This document shows positions 1 to 5,876 of a DNA stretch of 11,333 nucleotides, piece after piece. The stretch's first letter is position 1. Every line of letters starts with the position of its first letter. Source of the stretch: Caldilineae bacterium. Lineage in GTDB: Bacteria > Chloroflexota > Anaerolineae > J102. The notes under the pieces are model-generated. The model saw only the letters and a list, made by a program, of their open reading frames with translations, was not told the origin of the DNA and made no database searches. The stretch is from the NCBI GenBank assembly GCA_011192085.1, contig DUEQ01000532.1, forward strand, positions 1-11,333. The letters run 5' to 3'. The translations under genes were made by a program, and so were the position numbers.

Positions 1-6
1 CAAAAT

Positions 7-23
7 GTGAGCGCAGCGCTCAC
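7..23. repeat. Perfect 8+1+8 palindrome, possible operator
   Basis: GTGAGCGC, one central A, then GCGCTCAC form a perfect inverted repeat. With a one-base centre it cannot fold as a hairpin without opening inner pairs, so it resembles a dimeric repressor site more than a terminator, and no T-run follows on either strand. It lies just past the end of the open frame that continues from the broken TrkA-like gene. The gene it would control is outside the window, so the role is a guess. Confidence 0.4.
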
Positions 24-199
24 CTTCTGGGTCTCTGTATGATTAGACGATGGTTTGAGGTCGTTCCACATGTTGCGACGGTAATTGGTGGGAGGTTTGT
101 AATGAACATGTATTCGCACCGGCCTCCCGACGACGGCCCGCCCGCCACGCCATGAGGGGATGGCTGGCCGTGCGGGGAAGAGGGAAAACTTCGGCATAT

Positions 200-579
200 C
201 AGCAACGTGGCGCCCCCCAGGATGGCAGGGCGAATGACTTCGATTCCCAGGGATTCGCAAATCGACGCCCGGGCGGGATCGAACACCTGAGCCATGACCT
301 TGGGGATTCGGAAGAGTTCGCGAGCTATCTGGTCGATGAAGCTGTTTGTGCTATCATTTTCGGTGACCGCGAGGATCGCGTTGCAGCGGGCGATGACCGC
401 CTCCTTCAATACCGCGGGCTCGGCGGCGTCTCCGGCAATGTCGAAACCTGTGAAATGATCGGGCAGTTTTTTGAAAGCTCCTCGTAGCGGTCGATAATGA
501 CGACTTCATGTCCTTGCTCGGAAAAAGCCGTGGCCAAGTAGGAGCCAAGTCATCCGCAGCCGATGATAATGATGCACAT
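200..579 (-). pseudogene. Broken TrkA-N (RCK) potassium-uptake regulatory protein
   Basis: From an ATG at 579 the minus strand reads MCIIIIGCG, then a TGA (552-550), then LGSYLATAFSEQGHEVVIID. This is the Rossmann nucleotide-binding start of TrkA-N proteins, which usually read GCGRLGS, so the stop fits a CGA-to-TGA change. Near position 480 the homology moves to another frame, consistent with loss of one G: the first frame gives DRYEELSKNC, the second FKKLPDHFTGFDIAGDAAEP. The second frame continues as AILAVTENDSTN, VPK-like IPKVMAQVFDPAR and SLGIEVIRPAILG, all typical of the family. Recognisable similarity ends near 200, although the frame stays open to about 20. Intact relatives bind NAD(H)/ATP in the cytoplasm and gate Trk/Ktr potassium channels. 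With a stop at codon 10 plus a frameshift, it is very unlikely to be functional. Two assembly errors are the alternative. Confidence 0.8.
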
Positions 580-681
580 AGGATGTTGACCAGCAATCGG
601 AGGATGACGGACGTGCCAAGTATGCCCTCGCACGCCTAACCTTATCCTGTGCGTGATGACGTCGGGGGGAGGAATCTGTGT

Positions 682-3282
682 TCAGGCCAAGAGACTCTCG
701 TTGCGGAGGATGCGCTTGGCCAACGCGATCTCCTCTTCGGGGGTATGAATGCGCCCGTCCAGGAGCGCGGCCCGCACCTGCTGGAAGACCCGGCGGTAGA
801 TGGGACCGGGCTTCACGCCCCAGCGCCGCAGGTCGTCTCCCGTGATGTGAATCTGCTGCGGACGCAGCCTCTCCCGATAGAAGCGGATGCGCTCCTGGAA
901 TAGAGGGTCGTCGCTGCCGACGCGGGCCACCAGCAGGGCTGCGTCGTCGAAGGGTTGCAGCAGGCGGTCCAGTTCGGAGGGCGAGATGTCGGGCTGGAGG
1001 ATGTCCAGGGTGCGGGCGCGCAGGCCCTCGGTGGCCTTCACCAGTTTGGCCGTGGCGCTGGTGGGGCGCAGACGGTCGAGGATGCGGCGATGCGCGGCCG
1101 GGGTGAGGTCGTAGAGCCAGAGCGCGAAGTAAAGCTGTTCGATGGGTGCAGGCAAATCGGGCTGCGCGGCGATCGCCTCCCGCAGCGCCCGAAACCGCGC
1201 ATCCAGGTCCACATCCCAACCCAACTCGGGGTCGATCTCCCGCAAGACGCCGATCTCCTCCAGGCGACGGATGGCCTTCTCCGGCTCCCGCTCCTGCAGG
1301 ATGAGCTCGATCTCGTGGCGGATGCGGGGGCCGCTGACCCGACGCAGCAGGTCCACGGCCTCGATCATGAGCTCTGCGGTGCGGGGGTCGATGGTGAAGC
1401 CGAAGCGCTGTTCGAAGCGCACGGCCCGAAGGATGCGGGTGGGGTCTTCGATGAAACTGAGGGAATGGAGGACGCGAATGACGCCCTGCTCCAGGTCGCG
1501 CTGGCCGCCGTAGAAGTCCAGCAGCTCGCCCCAATGCGCGCCATCCAGACGGATGGCCAGGGTGTTGATGGTGAAATCGCGGCGGTGAAGGTCAAGTTTG
1601 ATGCTGGAGCGCTCGACGATGGGCAGCGCGGTGGGCTCTTCGTAGAATTCGGTGCGGGCCGTGGCGAAGTCGATGCTGGGGGGCGTCTCGTCGGGCAGGC
1701 GGCGGCCCGCGGCGAACGCGTCGTCATCCCGGATCCATTTGGCGGTGCCGAAGCGCCGATGGGGCCGCACCCGGCCGCCGTACTGCTGGGCCAGATATTG
1801 GGCCAGGGCCACCGCGTCCCCCTCGACCACGAAGTCTACGTCGAAATTGGGCTGATTCAGCAGCAGGTCGCGCACGAAGCCGCCCACGATGTACACAGGA
1901 TGATGCAGCGCCGCGCCCGCGTCGCCCACCTTGCGCAGCAGGTCGATGAGTCCGGGCGGGAGGGATTCCTCTAGCAGCTTCGCCACCGAGGGCGGCGTCA
2001 CAGCCTCCTCCTCCCCCCACAGCTTCAGCAGGTCCGTGCGGGTGACGATGCCCACCATGTTTCCATCCTCATCCACCACCGGGATCTGCCCCCAGCCGGA
2101 GTCGATCATCTTCTTCTGCACCAGCTGCACCGGGTCGTCCAGGCCCACGGTGACCGCGCCCACCCGCATGACTTTGCTCACGGGCTGGCGGTGCATGCCG
2201 TGACGGATGGCCATGTCGATGATGCGGCGGGTGACCAACCCCACCAGCCTGCCCTCCTCATCGACCACGGGGAAGCCCTCATGCCCGCGCTTGGCCATCC
2301 GATCCGCGACTTCCGCCACGGTGGCGTCACGACGAACCGTGTTCACGCCCCAGGACATGATCTCTCGCACCCTCACTTGCGGCTGGATCATGGTCTGGAG
2401 GAGGGCCAGCAGTCGGGTTTTGATGGTCGCAAGAGGCATGTCTCGCACCAGCGCGGCTGCGGCTCGGGCATGGCCGCCCCCTCCCAGTTTCTCCGCGATG
2501 CGGCCCACATGGATATTGTTCGTGGTGGATCGGGCCACCACCTGGACATGCTCCTTCAAGTCCACCAACAGGAAAAGCGCGTCGGGGTCGTAGAAGTCGC
2601 GCAGTTTGTGGGCCAGGGCGCTGATCTCCTCCACGGGCTCCTCGATGCGGGCGCTGGTGATGATGACCGTAAAGCCCTTGATCTCGTGAATCTCCGCGGA
2701 TTCGTAGAGGCGGTCGAGCAGGCGCTGCTGCGCGGGGGAGAGGGGATGGTGGAGGAATTCCCGCACGGTGTCCAGCCGAGCGCCCTGGTCCAGCAGCCAG
2801 GCCGCGCAACGCATGTCGCGCGAGGTCGTGCTCACGTAGGAGAGGCTGCCCGTGTCCTCGTAGATGCCCAGCATGAGCAGGGTTGCTTCCACGGGCGAAA
2901 GCTGGATGCCCCGGCCCATGATCTGCTCCACGAGAATGGTGGTGGTCGCGCCCACGGGCTCGTACCAGCAATGGTAGTGGGGGGGCAGGCTCTCCCGGCA
3001 GGGGTGATGGTCGATGATGCGGACGGGCGTCTGTTGAGTCATTCCTCGCACGAGCTGCGCGGATTGGGCGTCCACGAAGATGGCCTCCGCGATCTTGCCG
3101 CGCGGCAACTCCTGCACCGTGCGGAAGGGCAGGGCGCTGCGGTAGAGGGTGAGGAAATCCCGCAGGTTGCGATTGAGCTGGCGGGGGAGCACGGGGATGG
3201 CTTCGGGGTGGAGCTTGCTGGCGGCCAAGAGGCTGGCCAGCGCGTCGAAATCCGCGTGCTCGTGGGTGAGGATGACTTCCAT
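682..3282 (-). CDS. DHH phosphoesterase - CBS pair - tRNA nucleotidyltransferase/poly(A) polymerase fusion
   Basis: An 866-residue cytoplasmic multidomain protein. Residues 1-300 are a DHH/DHHA1 phosphoesterase: the metal-binding DxD (D11, D13), DHH at 91-93, EDTGS at 142-146 and the GGGGHA DHHA1 motif at 267-272. Two CBS domains follow at about 305-362 and 367-424, each with a FPVV/IPVVDE core, and usually sense adenine nucleotides. Residues about 440-866 are a class II polymerase-beta-type nucleotidyltransferase: VGGFVRDLLL (466-475), the catalytic DVD (481-483), RRDFTINTLA (567-576), EDPTRILRAVRF (612-623) and a C-terminal HITGDDLRRWGVKPGP block (812-827). Similar fusions are known in cyanobacteria, Aquifex and other deep lineages, where some are A-adding enzymes working with a separate CC-adding enzyme. 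Sequence alone does not tell me whether this one adds CCA, only A, or poly(A). It starts 16 bases after the methylase stop with no clear Shine-Dalgarno, so translational coupling is likely. It ends in TGA. Confidence 0.93.
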   Translation of the reverse strand: MEVILTHEHADFDALASLLAASKLHPEAIPVLPRQLNRNLRDFLTLYRSALPFRTVQELPRGKIAEAIFVDAQSAQLVRGMTQQTPVRIIDHHPCRESLPPHYHCWYEPVGATTTILVEQIMGRGIQLSPVEATLLMLGIYEDTGSLSYVSTTSRDMRCAAWLLDQGARLDTVREFLHHPLSPAQQRLLDRLYESAEIHEIKGFTVIITSARIEEPVEEISALAHKLRDFYDPDALFLLVDLKEHVQVVARSTTNNIHVGRIAEKLGGGGHARAAAALVRDMPLATIKTRLLALLQTMIQPQVRVREIMSWGVNTVRRDATVAEVADRMAKRGHEGFPVVDEEGRLVGLVTRRIIDMAIRHGMHRQPVSKVMRVGAVTVGLDDPVQLVQKKMIDSGWGQIPVVDEDGNMVGIVTRTDLLKLWGEEEAVTPPSVAKLLEESLPPGLIDLLRKVGDAGAALHHPVYIVGGFVRDLLLNQPNFDVDFVVEGDAVALAQYLAQQYGGRVRPHRRFGTAKWIRDDDAFAAGRRLPDETPPSIDFATARTEFYEEPTALPIVERSSIKLDLHRRDFTINTLAIRLDGAHWGELLDFYGGQRDLEQGVIRVLHSLSFIEDPTRILRAVRFEQRFGFTIDPRTAELMIEAVDLLRRVSGPRIRHEIELILQEREPEKAIRRLEEIGVLREIDPELGWDVDLDARFRALREAIAAQPDLPAPIEQLYFALWLYDLTPAAHRRILDRLRPTSATAKLVKATEGLRARTLDILQPDISPSELDRLLQPFDDAALLVARVGSDDPLFQERIRFYRERLRPQQIHITGDDLRRWGVKPGPIYRRVFQQVRAALLDGRIHTPEEEIALAKRILRNESLLA

Positions 3283-3285
3283 GGA

Positions 3286-3306
3286 TAGTTACCAGTAATC
3301 AGTAAT
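3286..3306. repeat. Tandem heptanucleotide repeat across methylase stop codon
   Basis: On the plus strand three heptads run TAGTTAC, CAGTAAT, CAGTAAT; on the coding strand, ATTACTG twice then GTAACTA. The repeat supplies the last methylase codons (Asn-Tyr-stop) and nearly the whole gap before the next ATG. Short tandem heptanucleotide repeats are known from cyanobacterial gene borders. Three units, one of them imperfect, is a small array. Confidence 0.55.
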
Positions 3307-4126
3307 TCGTGATGATGAGTTCCTGGATTTTGCCGCGGCCCGCGGCTTTGCTGTTGATGTTGCGGCGGGCTTTAACCGCGTGGATGCGGAAGGGCGGGCG
3401 GGCGTAGAGCTCGCGGATGAGGTCGGTATCGGAGTTGGAGACCATGATCCACACGCCCGCATCGCTGAGCTCCAGGCAGACGTCCCGGAGCCGGGCCTGA
3501 TCCTGGGCGGAGAAGCCGTCAGCCTGATAGGCTGTAAAGTGGGCAGTGCTGGAAAGGGGCGCGTAGGGCGGATCGAAGTAAACCCAATCGTCTGGTTGGG
3601 CGTCCCCAACAGCCTCCTCAAAGCGCATGCGACGGATGGTCGCTGTCTGCAAGGCGCGGGAGACGGCCTTTAGATTGTCGGGGTCGAGATAGCGGGGGGA
3701 TTTATAGCGACCAAAGGGAACGTTAAATTTGCCCTGGCGATTCACCCGATAGAGACCGTTGTAGCCGGTCTTGTTCAGGTAGATCATGCGGGCCGCGCGT
3801 TCGGGCAGGGCGAGCTGCCAGGGATCCTGCGCCCGCAGGTCGTAGTAGAACGCCTCGTCATGGGGATAGCGGGCCAGGCGGGCGATGACCTCGTCGGCGT
3901 GGTCGCGGATGGCGATGTACGCGTCGATGAGTTCCGCATTGCTGTCAGATAGGAACGCGTGGTTCACGGCTTCCGCCCGGTAGAGCCCGAAGAAGAGTGC
4001 GCCGCCGCCGAGAAAGGGCTCGTGGTAGGCGCGAAAATGCGCGGGCATGCGGGCCATCAGCTCATGGAGGAGTTGGGTCTTCCCTCCCGCCCACTTCAGG
4101 AAGGGACGGGGCAACGGTCGCTTCAT
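3299..4126 (-). CDS. dam: D12-class DNA N6-adenine methyltransferase (Dam/DpnIIA type)
   Basis: A 275-residue S-adenosylmethionine-dependent DNA adenine methylase, full length for the family. The AdoMet-binding FLKWAGGK motif is at 9-16, PFLGGGAL at 37-44, the acidic LSDSNAELI segment at 59-67, the conserved [12 protein letters not shown] block at about 117-129, and the catalytic DPPY at 185-188 within [20 protein letters not shown] late VSNSD (229-233) and [12 protein letters not shown] (254-264) complete the pattern; the last often contacts target DNA. The alpha-group order and overall similarity point to GATC methylation, but the target cannot be read directly. No restriction endonuclease or second methylase is adjacent, so it looks like an orphan. 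It is the first gene of a probable two-gene unit with the nucleotidyltransferase fusion. There is no Shine-Dalgarno; a TACAAT box lies seven bases before the ATG. Confidence 0.93.
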   Translation of the reverse strand: MKRPLPRPFLKWAGGKTQLLHELMARMPAHFRAYHEPFLGGGALFFGLYRAEAVNHAFLSDSNAELIDAYIAIRDHADEVIARLARYPHDEAFYYDLRAQDPWQLALPERAARMIYLNKTGYNGLYRVNRQGKFNVPFGRYKSPRYLDPDNLKAVSRALQTATIRRMRFEEAVGDAQPDDWVYFDPPYAPLSSTAHFTAYQADGFSAQDQARLRDVCLELSDAGVWIMVSNSDTDLIRELYARPPFRIHAVKARRNINSKAAGRGKIQELIITNY

Positions 4127-4133
4127 GCAACCA

Positions 4134-4163
4134 ATTGTAGCAGTTTTTCCAGGTTACGGCTAA
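4134..4163 (-). promoter_or_regulatory. Probable leaderless promoter of the adenine methylase
   Basis: Reading the minus strand, TACAAT (4139-4134) lies seven bases before the methylase ATG (4126), so transcription would begin at or very near the start codon. The matching -35 is weak: TTAGCC at an 18-base spacer (4163-4158). No AGGAG-like site lies upstream of the ATG, which supports a leaderless message. Confidence 0.5.
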
Positions 4164-4227
4164 GGCGTTTCGATCTGAAGGCGCACTCGCTCCCCCGTGA
4201 GATCATCTTTATGCAAGAACGCCAAAG

Positions 4228-4256
4228 TTGACAGACGCCAAGAATTTCGGTATAGT
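4228..4256 (+). promoter_or_regulatory. Sigma-70-type promoter of the arg leader/argG
   Basis: A perfect -35 TTGACA (4228-4233), a 17-base spacer and a -10 TATAGT (4251-4256). The expected start point, 6-8 bases past the -10, is 4262-4264, which coincides with the A of the leader-peptide ATG at 4263. It is divergent from the methylase promoter about 90 bases away. I see no clear ARG-box palindrome overlapping it. Confidence 0.85.
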
Positions 4257-4262
4257 GCGGAC

Positions 4263-4292
4263 ATGTTCATCCTGCGCAGGCGCCGCACCTAA
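4263..4292 (+). CDS. Arginine-rich leader peptide MFILRRRRT (putative attenuator)
   Basis: A nine-codon frame, ATG to TAA, reading Met-Phe-Ile-Leu-Arg-Arg-Arg-Arg-Thr. Codons 5-8 are CGC AGG CGC CGC: four consecutive arginines, one of them AGG. It lies between a strong promoter and a terminator just upstream of argG, the penultimate step of arginine synthesis. Its ATG is at the predicted transcription start, so it would be translated from a leaderless mRNA. In his, trp, leu and other attenuators, a run of codons for the pathway's end product makes the ribosome pause when the charged tRNA is scarce, and this changes folding downstream. I infer the same logic here with Arg-tRNA. No translation evidence exists in the sequence itself; the case rests on position, composition and the downstream terminator. 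Confidence 0.75.
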   Translation: MFILRRRRT

Positions 4293-4355
4293 CGGGACGA
4301 GGTCAGATCGCCGATCTGATCCCTGTTTTCGCGTCTGCATCTGAACTCGAATCCC
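4276..4355 (+). promoter_or_regulatory. Arg leader RNA with mutually exclusive folds
   Basis: Segment 4294-4308 (GGGACGAGGUCAGAU) can pair locally with 4314-4323 (UCAGAUC/GAUCUGA plus GGGA/UCCC). It can instead pair with a second copy of the same complement at 4339-4355 (AUCUGAACUCGAAUCCC): 14 pairs with one G/A mismatch and an AA bulge. The Arg-codon segment GCAGGCGC (4276-4283) can pair with GCGUCUGC (4331-4338), eight pairs with one G-U. That pairing nests around the first hairpin but is incompatible, without a pseudoknot, with the second. A ribosome held on the Arg codons would block it and favour the distal fold. How the folds control the terminator is unclear; the best candidate antiterminator contact is CGCC(G)AUC at 4309-4316 with GAUGGCG at 4366-4372. 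Pairings were found by hand; no energies were computed. Confidence 0.6.
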
Positions 4356-4359
4356 ACAC

Positions 4360-4392
4360 AACCACGATGGCGTCAAGCATCGTGGTTTTTTT
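4360..4392 (+). terminator. Intrinsic terminator inside the argG 5' leader
   Basis: AACCACGAUG (4360-4369) pairs perfectly with CAUCGUGGUU (4378-4387) around an eight-base loop; a run of seven T (4386-4392) overlaps and follows the 3' arm. This is a textbook rho-independent terminator, placed after the argG promoter and before its start codon. No other gene on the plus strand could need it, so it most likely acts as the attenuator. Confidence 0.88.
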
Positions 4393-4413
4393 ATTATCCC
4401 GACTCATTTCTTC

Positions 4414-4418
4414 AGGAG
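4414..4418 (+). promoter_or_regulatory. argG ribosome binding site, fixes the start
   Basis: AGGAG eight bases before the ATG at 4427. It decides in favour of that start over an in-frame ATG at 4367, which lies inside the terminator stem and has no Shine-Dalgarno. Confidence 0.85.
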
Positions 4419-4426
4419 CGAAACGC

Positions 4427-5695
4427 ATGTCACCCAAGAAACCCAAAGTCAATAAAGTTGTGCTGGCCTACTCCGGCGGCCTGGACACGTCGGTCATCGT
4501 GCCCTGGCTCAAGGAGAACTACGGCTGCGAAGTCATTTGTTTTAGCGCCAATCTGGGCCAGGAAGAGGAGCTGGCAGGGCTGGAGGAGAAAGCGTTGGCC
4601 TCAGGTGCAAGCAAAATCTACATCGAAGACCTGCGCCTGGAGTTCCTGACCGATTACGCGTTCCCCACCATGCAGGCGGGCGCGGTGTATGAGCGCAAGT
4701 ATCTGTTGGGCACGAGCATGGCCCGTCCCCTCATTGCCAAACGGCTGGTGGAGATCGCCGAGCTGGAGGGCGCGGACGCGGTCGCACATGGCGCGACCGG
4801 CAAGGGCAACGATCAGGTTCGCTTCGAGCTCACAGTCATGGCGCTCAATCCCAAGCTGAAGATCATCGCTCCCTGGCGAGAATGGGAGATTCGCGGGCGG
4901 AAGGACGCGCTGGAATACGCGGCCAAGCACAACGTGCCCGTGCCCGCCACCGAAACCTCTATCTACAGCCGGGATCGCAACCTGTGGCATATGAGTCATG
5001 AGGGCGGGTTGTTGGAAGATCCTTGGAACGAGCCTGAGGAGGCCATGTACACCCTGACCCAATCGCCTGAACACGCGCCCGATGAGCCCGAAATCATCAC
5101 CATCGACTTCAAAGAGGGCGTGCCGGTGCGATTGAATGGCGTGGCCATGGGCCCGGTGGAGCTGATGTCTGCATTGAACGAGTTGGGCTCGAAACATGGC
5201 ATCGGCCGCGTCGACCTGGTGGAAAACCGACTGGTGGGCATGAAATCCCACGGCATCTACGAAACCCCGGGCGGAACCATCCTCTATGAGGCTCACGCTG
5301 CGCTGGAGCAACTCGTGCTGGACAAAGACACCCTGCATTTCAAACAGCAGATCGGGCTGCGTTATGCGGACCTGGTGTATAACGGTCAGTGGTTTACGCC
5401 TTTGCGCGAGGCGCTGGACGCGTTCGTGCAGGTAACCGAAGCGAACATGACGGGCACGGTGCGCTTCAAGCTCTACAAAGGCAACGCTATCCTCATCGGG
5501 CGCCAGAGCCCGTTCAGCCTTTACCGCGAAGATTATGTAACCTTTGATGAGGATGACGTGTACAATCAGCAGGACGCGGAGGGCTTCATCAAGCTCTTCG
5601 GCCTGCCCATGAAAGTGCGGGCCTTGTTGGAAATCGAAGGCACGGGCGCGTCCAAATACCGTTCGCCCGATTACAGCAACTTCAAGCGCGATTAG
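4427..5695 (+). CDS. argG: Argininosuccinate synthase
   Basis: A 422-residue cytoplasmic enzyme that joins citrulline and aspartate, with ATP cleaved to AMP and PPi, to give argininosuccinate in arginine synthesis. The N-type ATP pyrophosphatase loop [10 protein letters not shown] is at 14-23, [14 protein letters not shown] at about 92-105, and the [14 protein letters not shown] signature at about 121-134. The family blocks [14 protein letters not shown] and the substrate-binding ETPGGTIL region follow in order. Length is close to the usual 400-odd residues and no key residue is missing. The start is set by an AGGAG site; the first eight residues are a Lys/Pro-rich lead-in. The gene lies behind a leader peptide and terminator, implying attenuation by arginine supply. 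It is followed after about 180 bases by argJ, so the two are probably co-transcribed. It ends in TAG. Confidence 0.97.
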   Translation: MSPKKPKVNKVVLAYSGGLDTSVIVPWLKENYGCEVICFSANLGQEEELAGLEEKALASGASKIYIEDLRLEFLTDYAFPTMQAGAVYERKYLLGTSMARPLIAKRLVEIAELEGADAVAHGATGKGNDQVRFELTVMALNPKLKIIAPWREWEIRGRKDALEYAAKHNVPVPATETSIYSRDRNLWHMSHEGGLLEDPWNEPEEAMYTLTQSPEHAPDEPEIITIDFKEGVPVRLNGVAMGPVELMSALNELGSKHGIGRVDLVENRLVGMKSHGIYETPGGTILYEAHAALEQLVLDKDTLHFKQQIGLRYADLVYNGQWFTPLREALDAFVQVTEANMTGTVRFKLYKGNAILIGRQSPFSLYREDYVTFDEDDVYNQQDAEGFIKLFGLPMKVRALLEIEGTGASKYRSPDYSNFKRD

Positions 5696-5752
5696 CCCGA
5701 GGTTCGAGGTCCAGAGTCTGCCTATGCTTCGGTCGGAACGTGGGCATGGTTT

Positions 5753-5801
5753 GCAGGCGGCAGGTCGCGAGTCGCTTCCCATGCTCAAACCTGCCGCTTG
5801 C
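5753..5801 (+). repeat. Long inverted repeat between argG and argJ
   Basis: GCAGGCGGCAGGT (5753-5765) pairs with ACCTGCCGCTTGC (5789-5801): 13 pairs with one G-U, loop of 23 bases. The sequence after it is C-rich, not T-rich, so it is not a standard intrinsic terminator. It could stabilise the argG mRNA end or tune transcription into argJ. A competing six-base match (GCATGG/CCATGC) overlaps it. Confidence 0.5.
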
Positions 5802-5841
5802 CCCCCTTCTCCACCGTCCATCCTCTCTCGTTCAACAGCTC

Positions 5842-5876
5842 CCCCAATCCCCAATCTCCGATCGCCAATCACCACT
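5842..5876 (+). repeat. Tandem heptanucleotide repeat abutting argJ ATG
   Basis: Five consecutive heptads read CCCCAAT, CCCCAAT, CTCCGAT, CGCCAAT, CACCACT and stop exactly at the argJ start codon. The consensus CNCCRAT resembles the CCCCART heptad family described from heterocystous cyanobacteria (recalled, not checked). The array occupies the place where a Shine-Dalgarno would be, and I see none for argJ. Confidence 0.6.

Noticed and set aside
580..681. Promoter, terminator or small gene between the fusion gene and the TrkA remnant
   Set aside because: Only five-base inverted matches (CACGC/GCGTG) and no clear signals.
955..3288. Long plus-strand open frames (955-1974 and 2191-3288)
   Set aside because: They are antisense to the nucleotidyltransferase fusion, with no recognisable motifs; high GC coding DNA often leaves the opposite strand open.
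4263..4392. T-box riboswitch or ARG-box control of argG
   Set aside because: I found no T-box consensus segment (AGGGUGGNACCGCG-like) and no TGTGAAT-like ARG-box palindrome; the leader peptide explains the terminator better.
4367..4426. Upstream in-frame ATG that would add 20 residues to ArgG
   Set aside because: It lies inside the terminator stem, lacks a Shine-Dalgarno, and the 4427 start has AGGAG at ideal spacing and matches where family homology begins.
5724..5876. N-terminal extension of ArgJ by 51 residues
   Set aside because: It reads through the hairpin and the heptad array, is Pro/Ser-rich without family similarity, and homology starts at the 5877 ATG.
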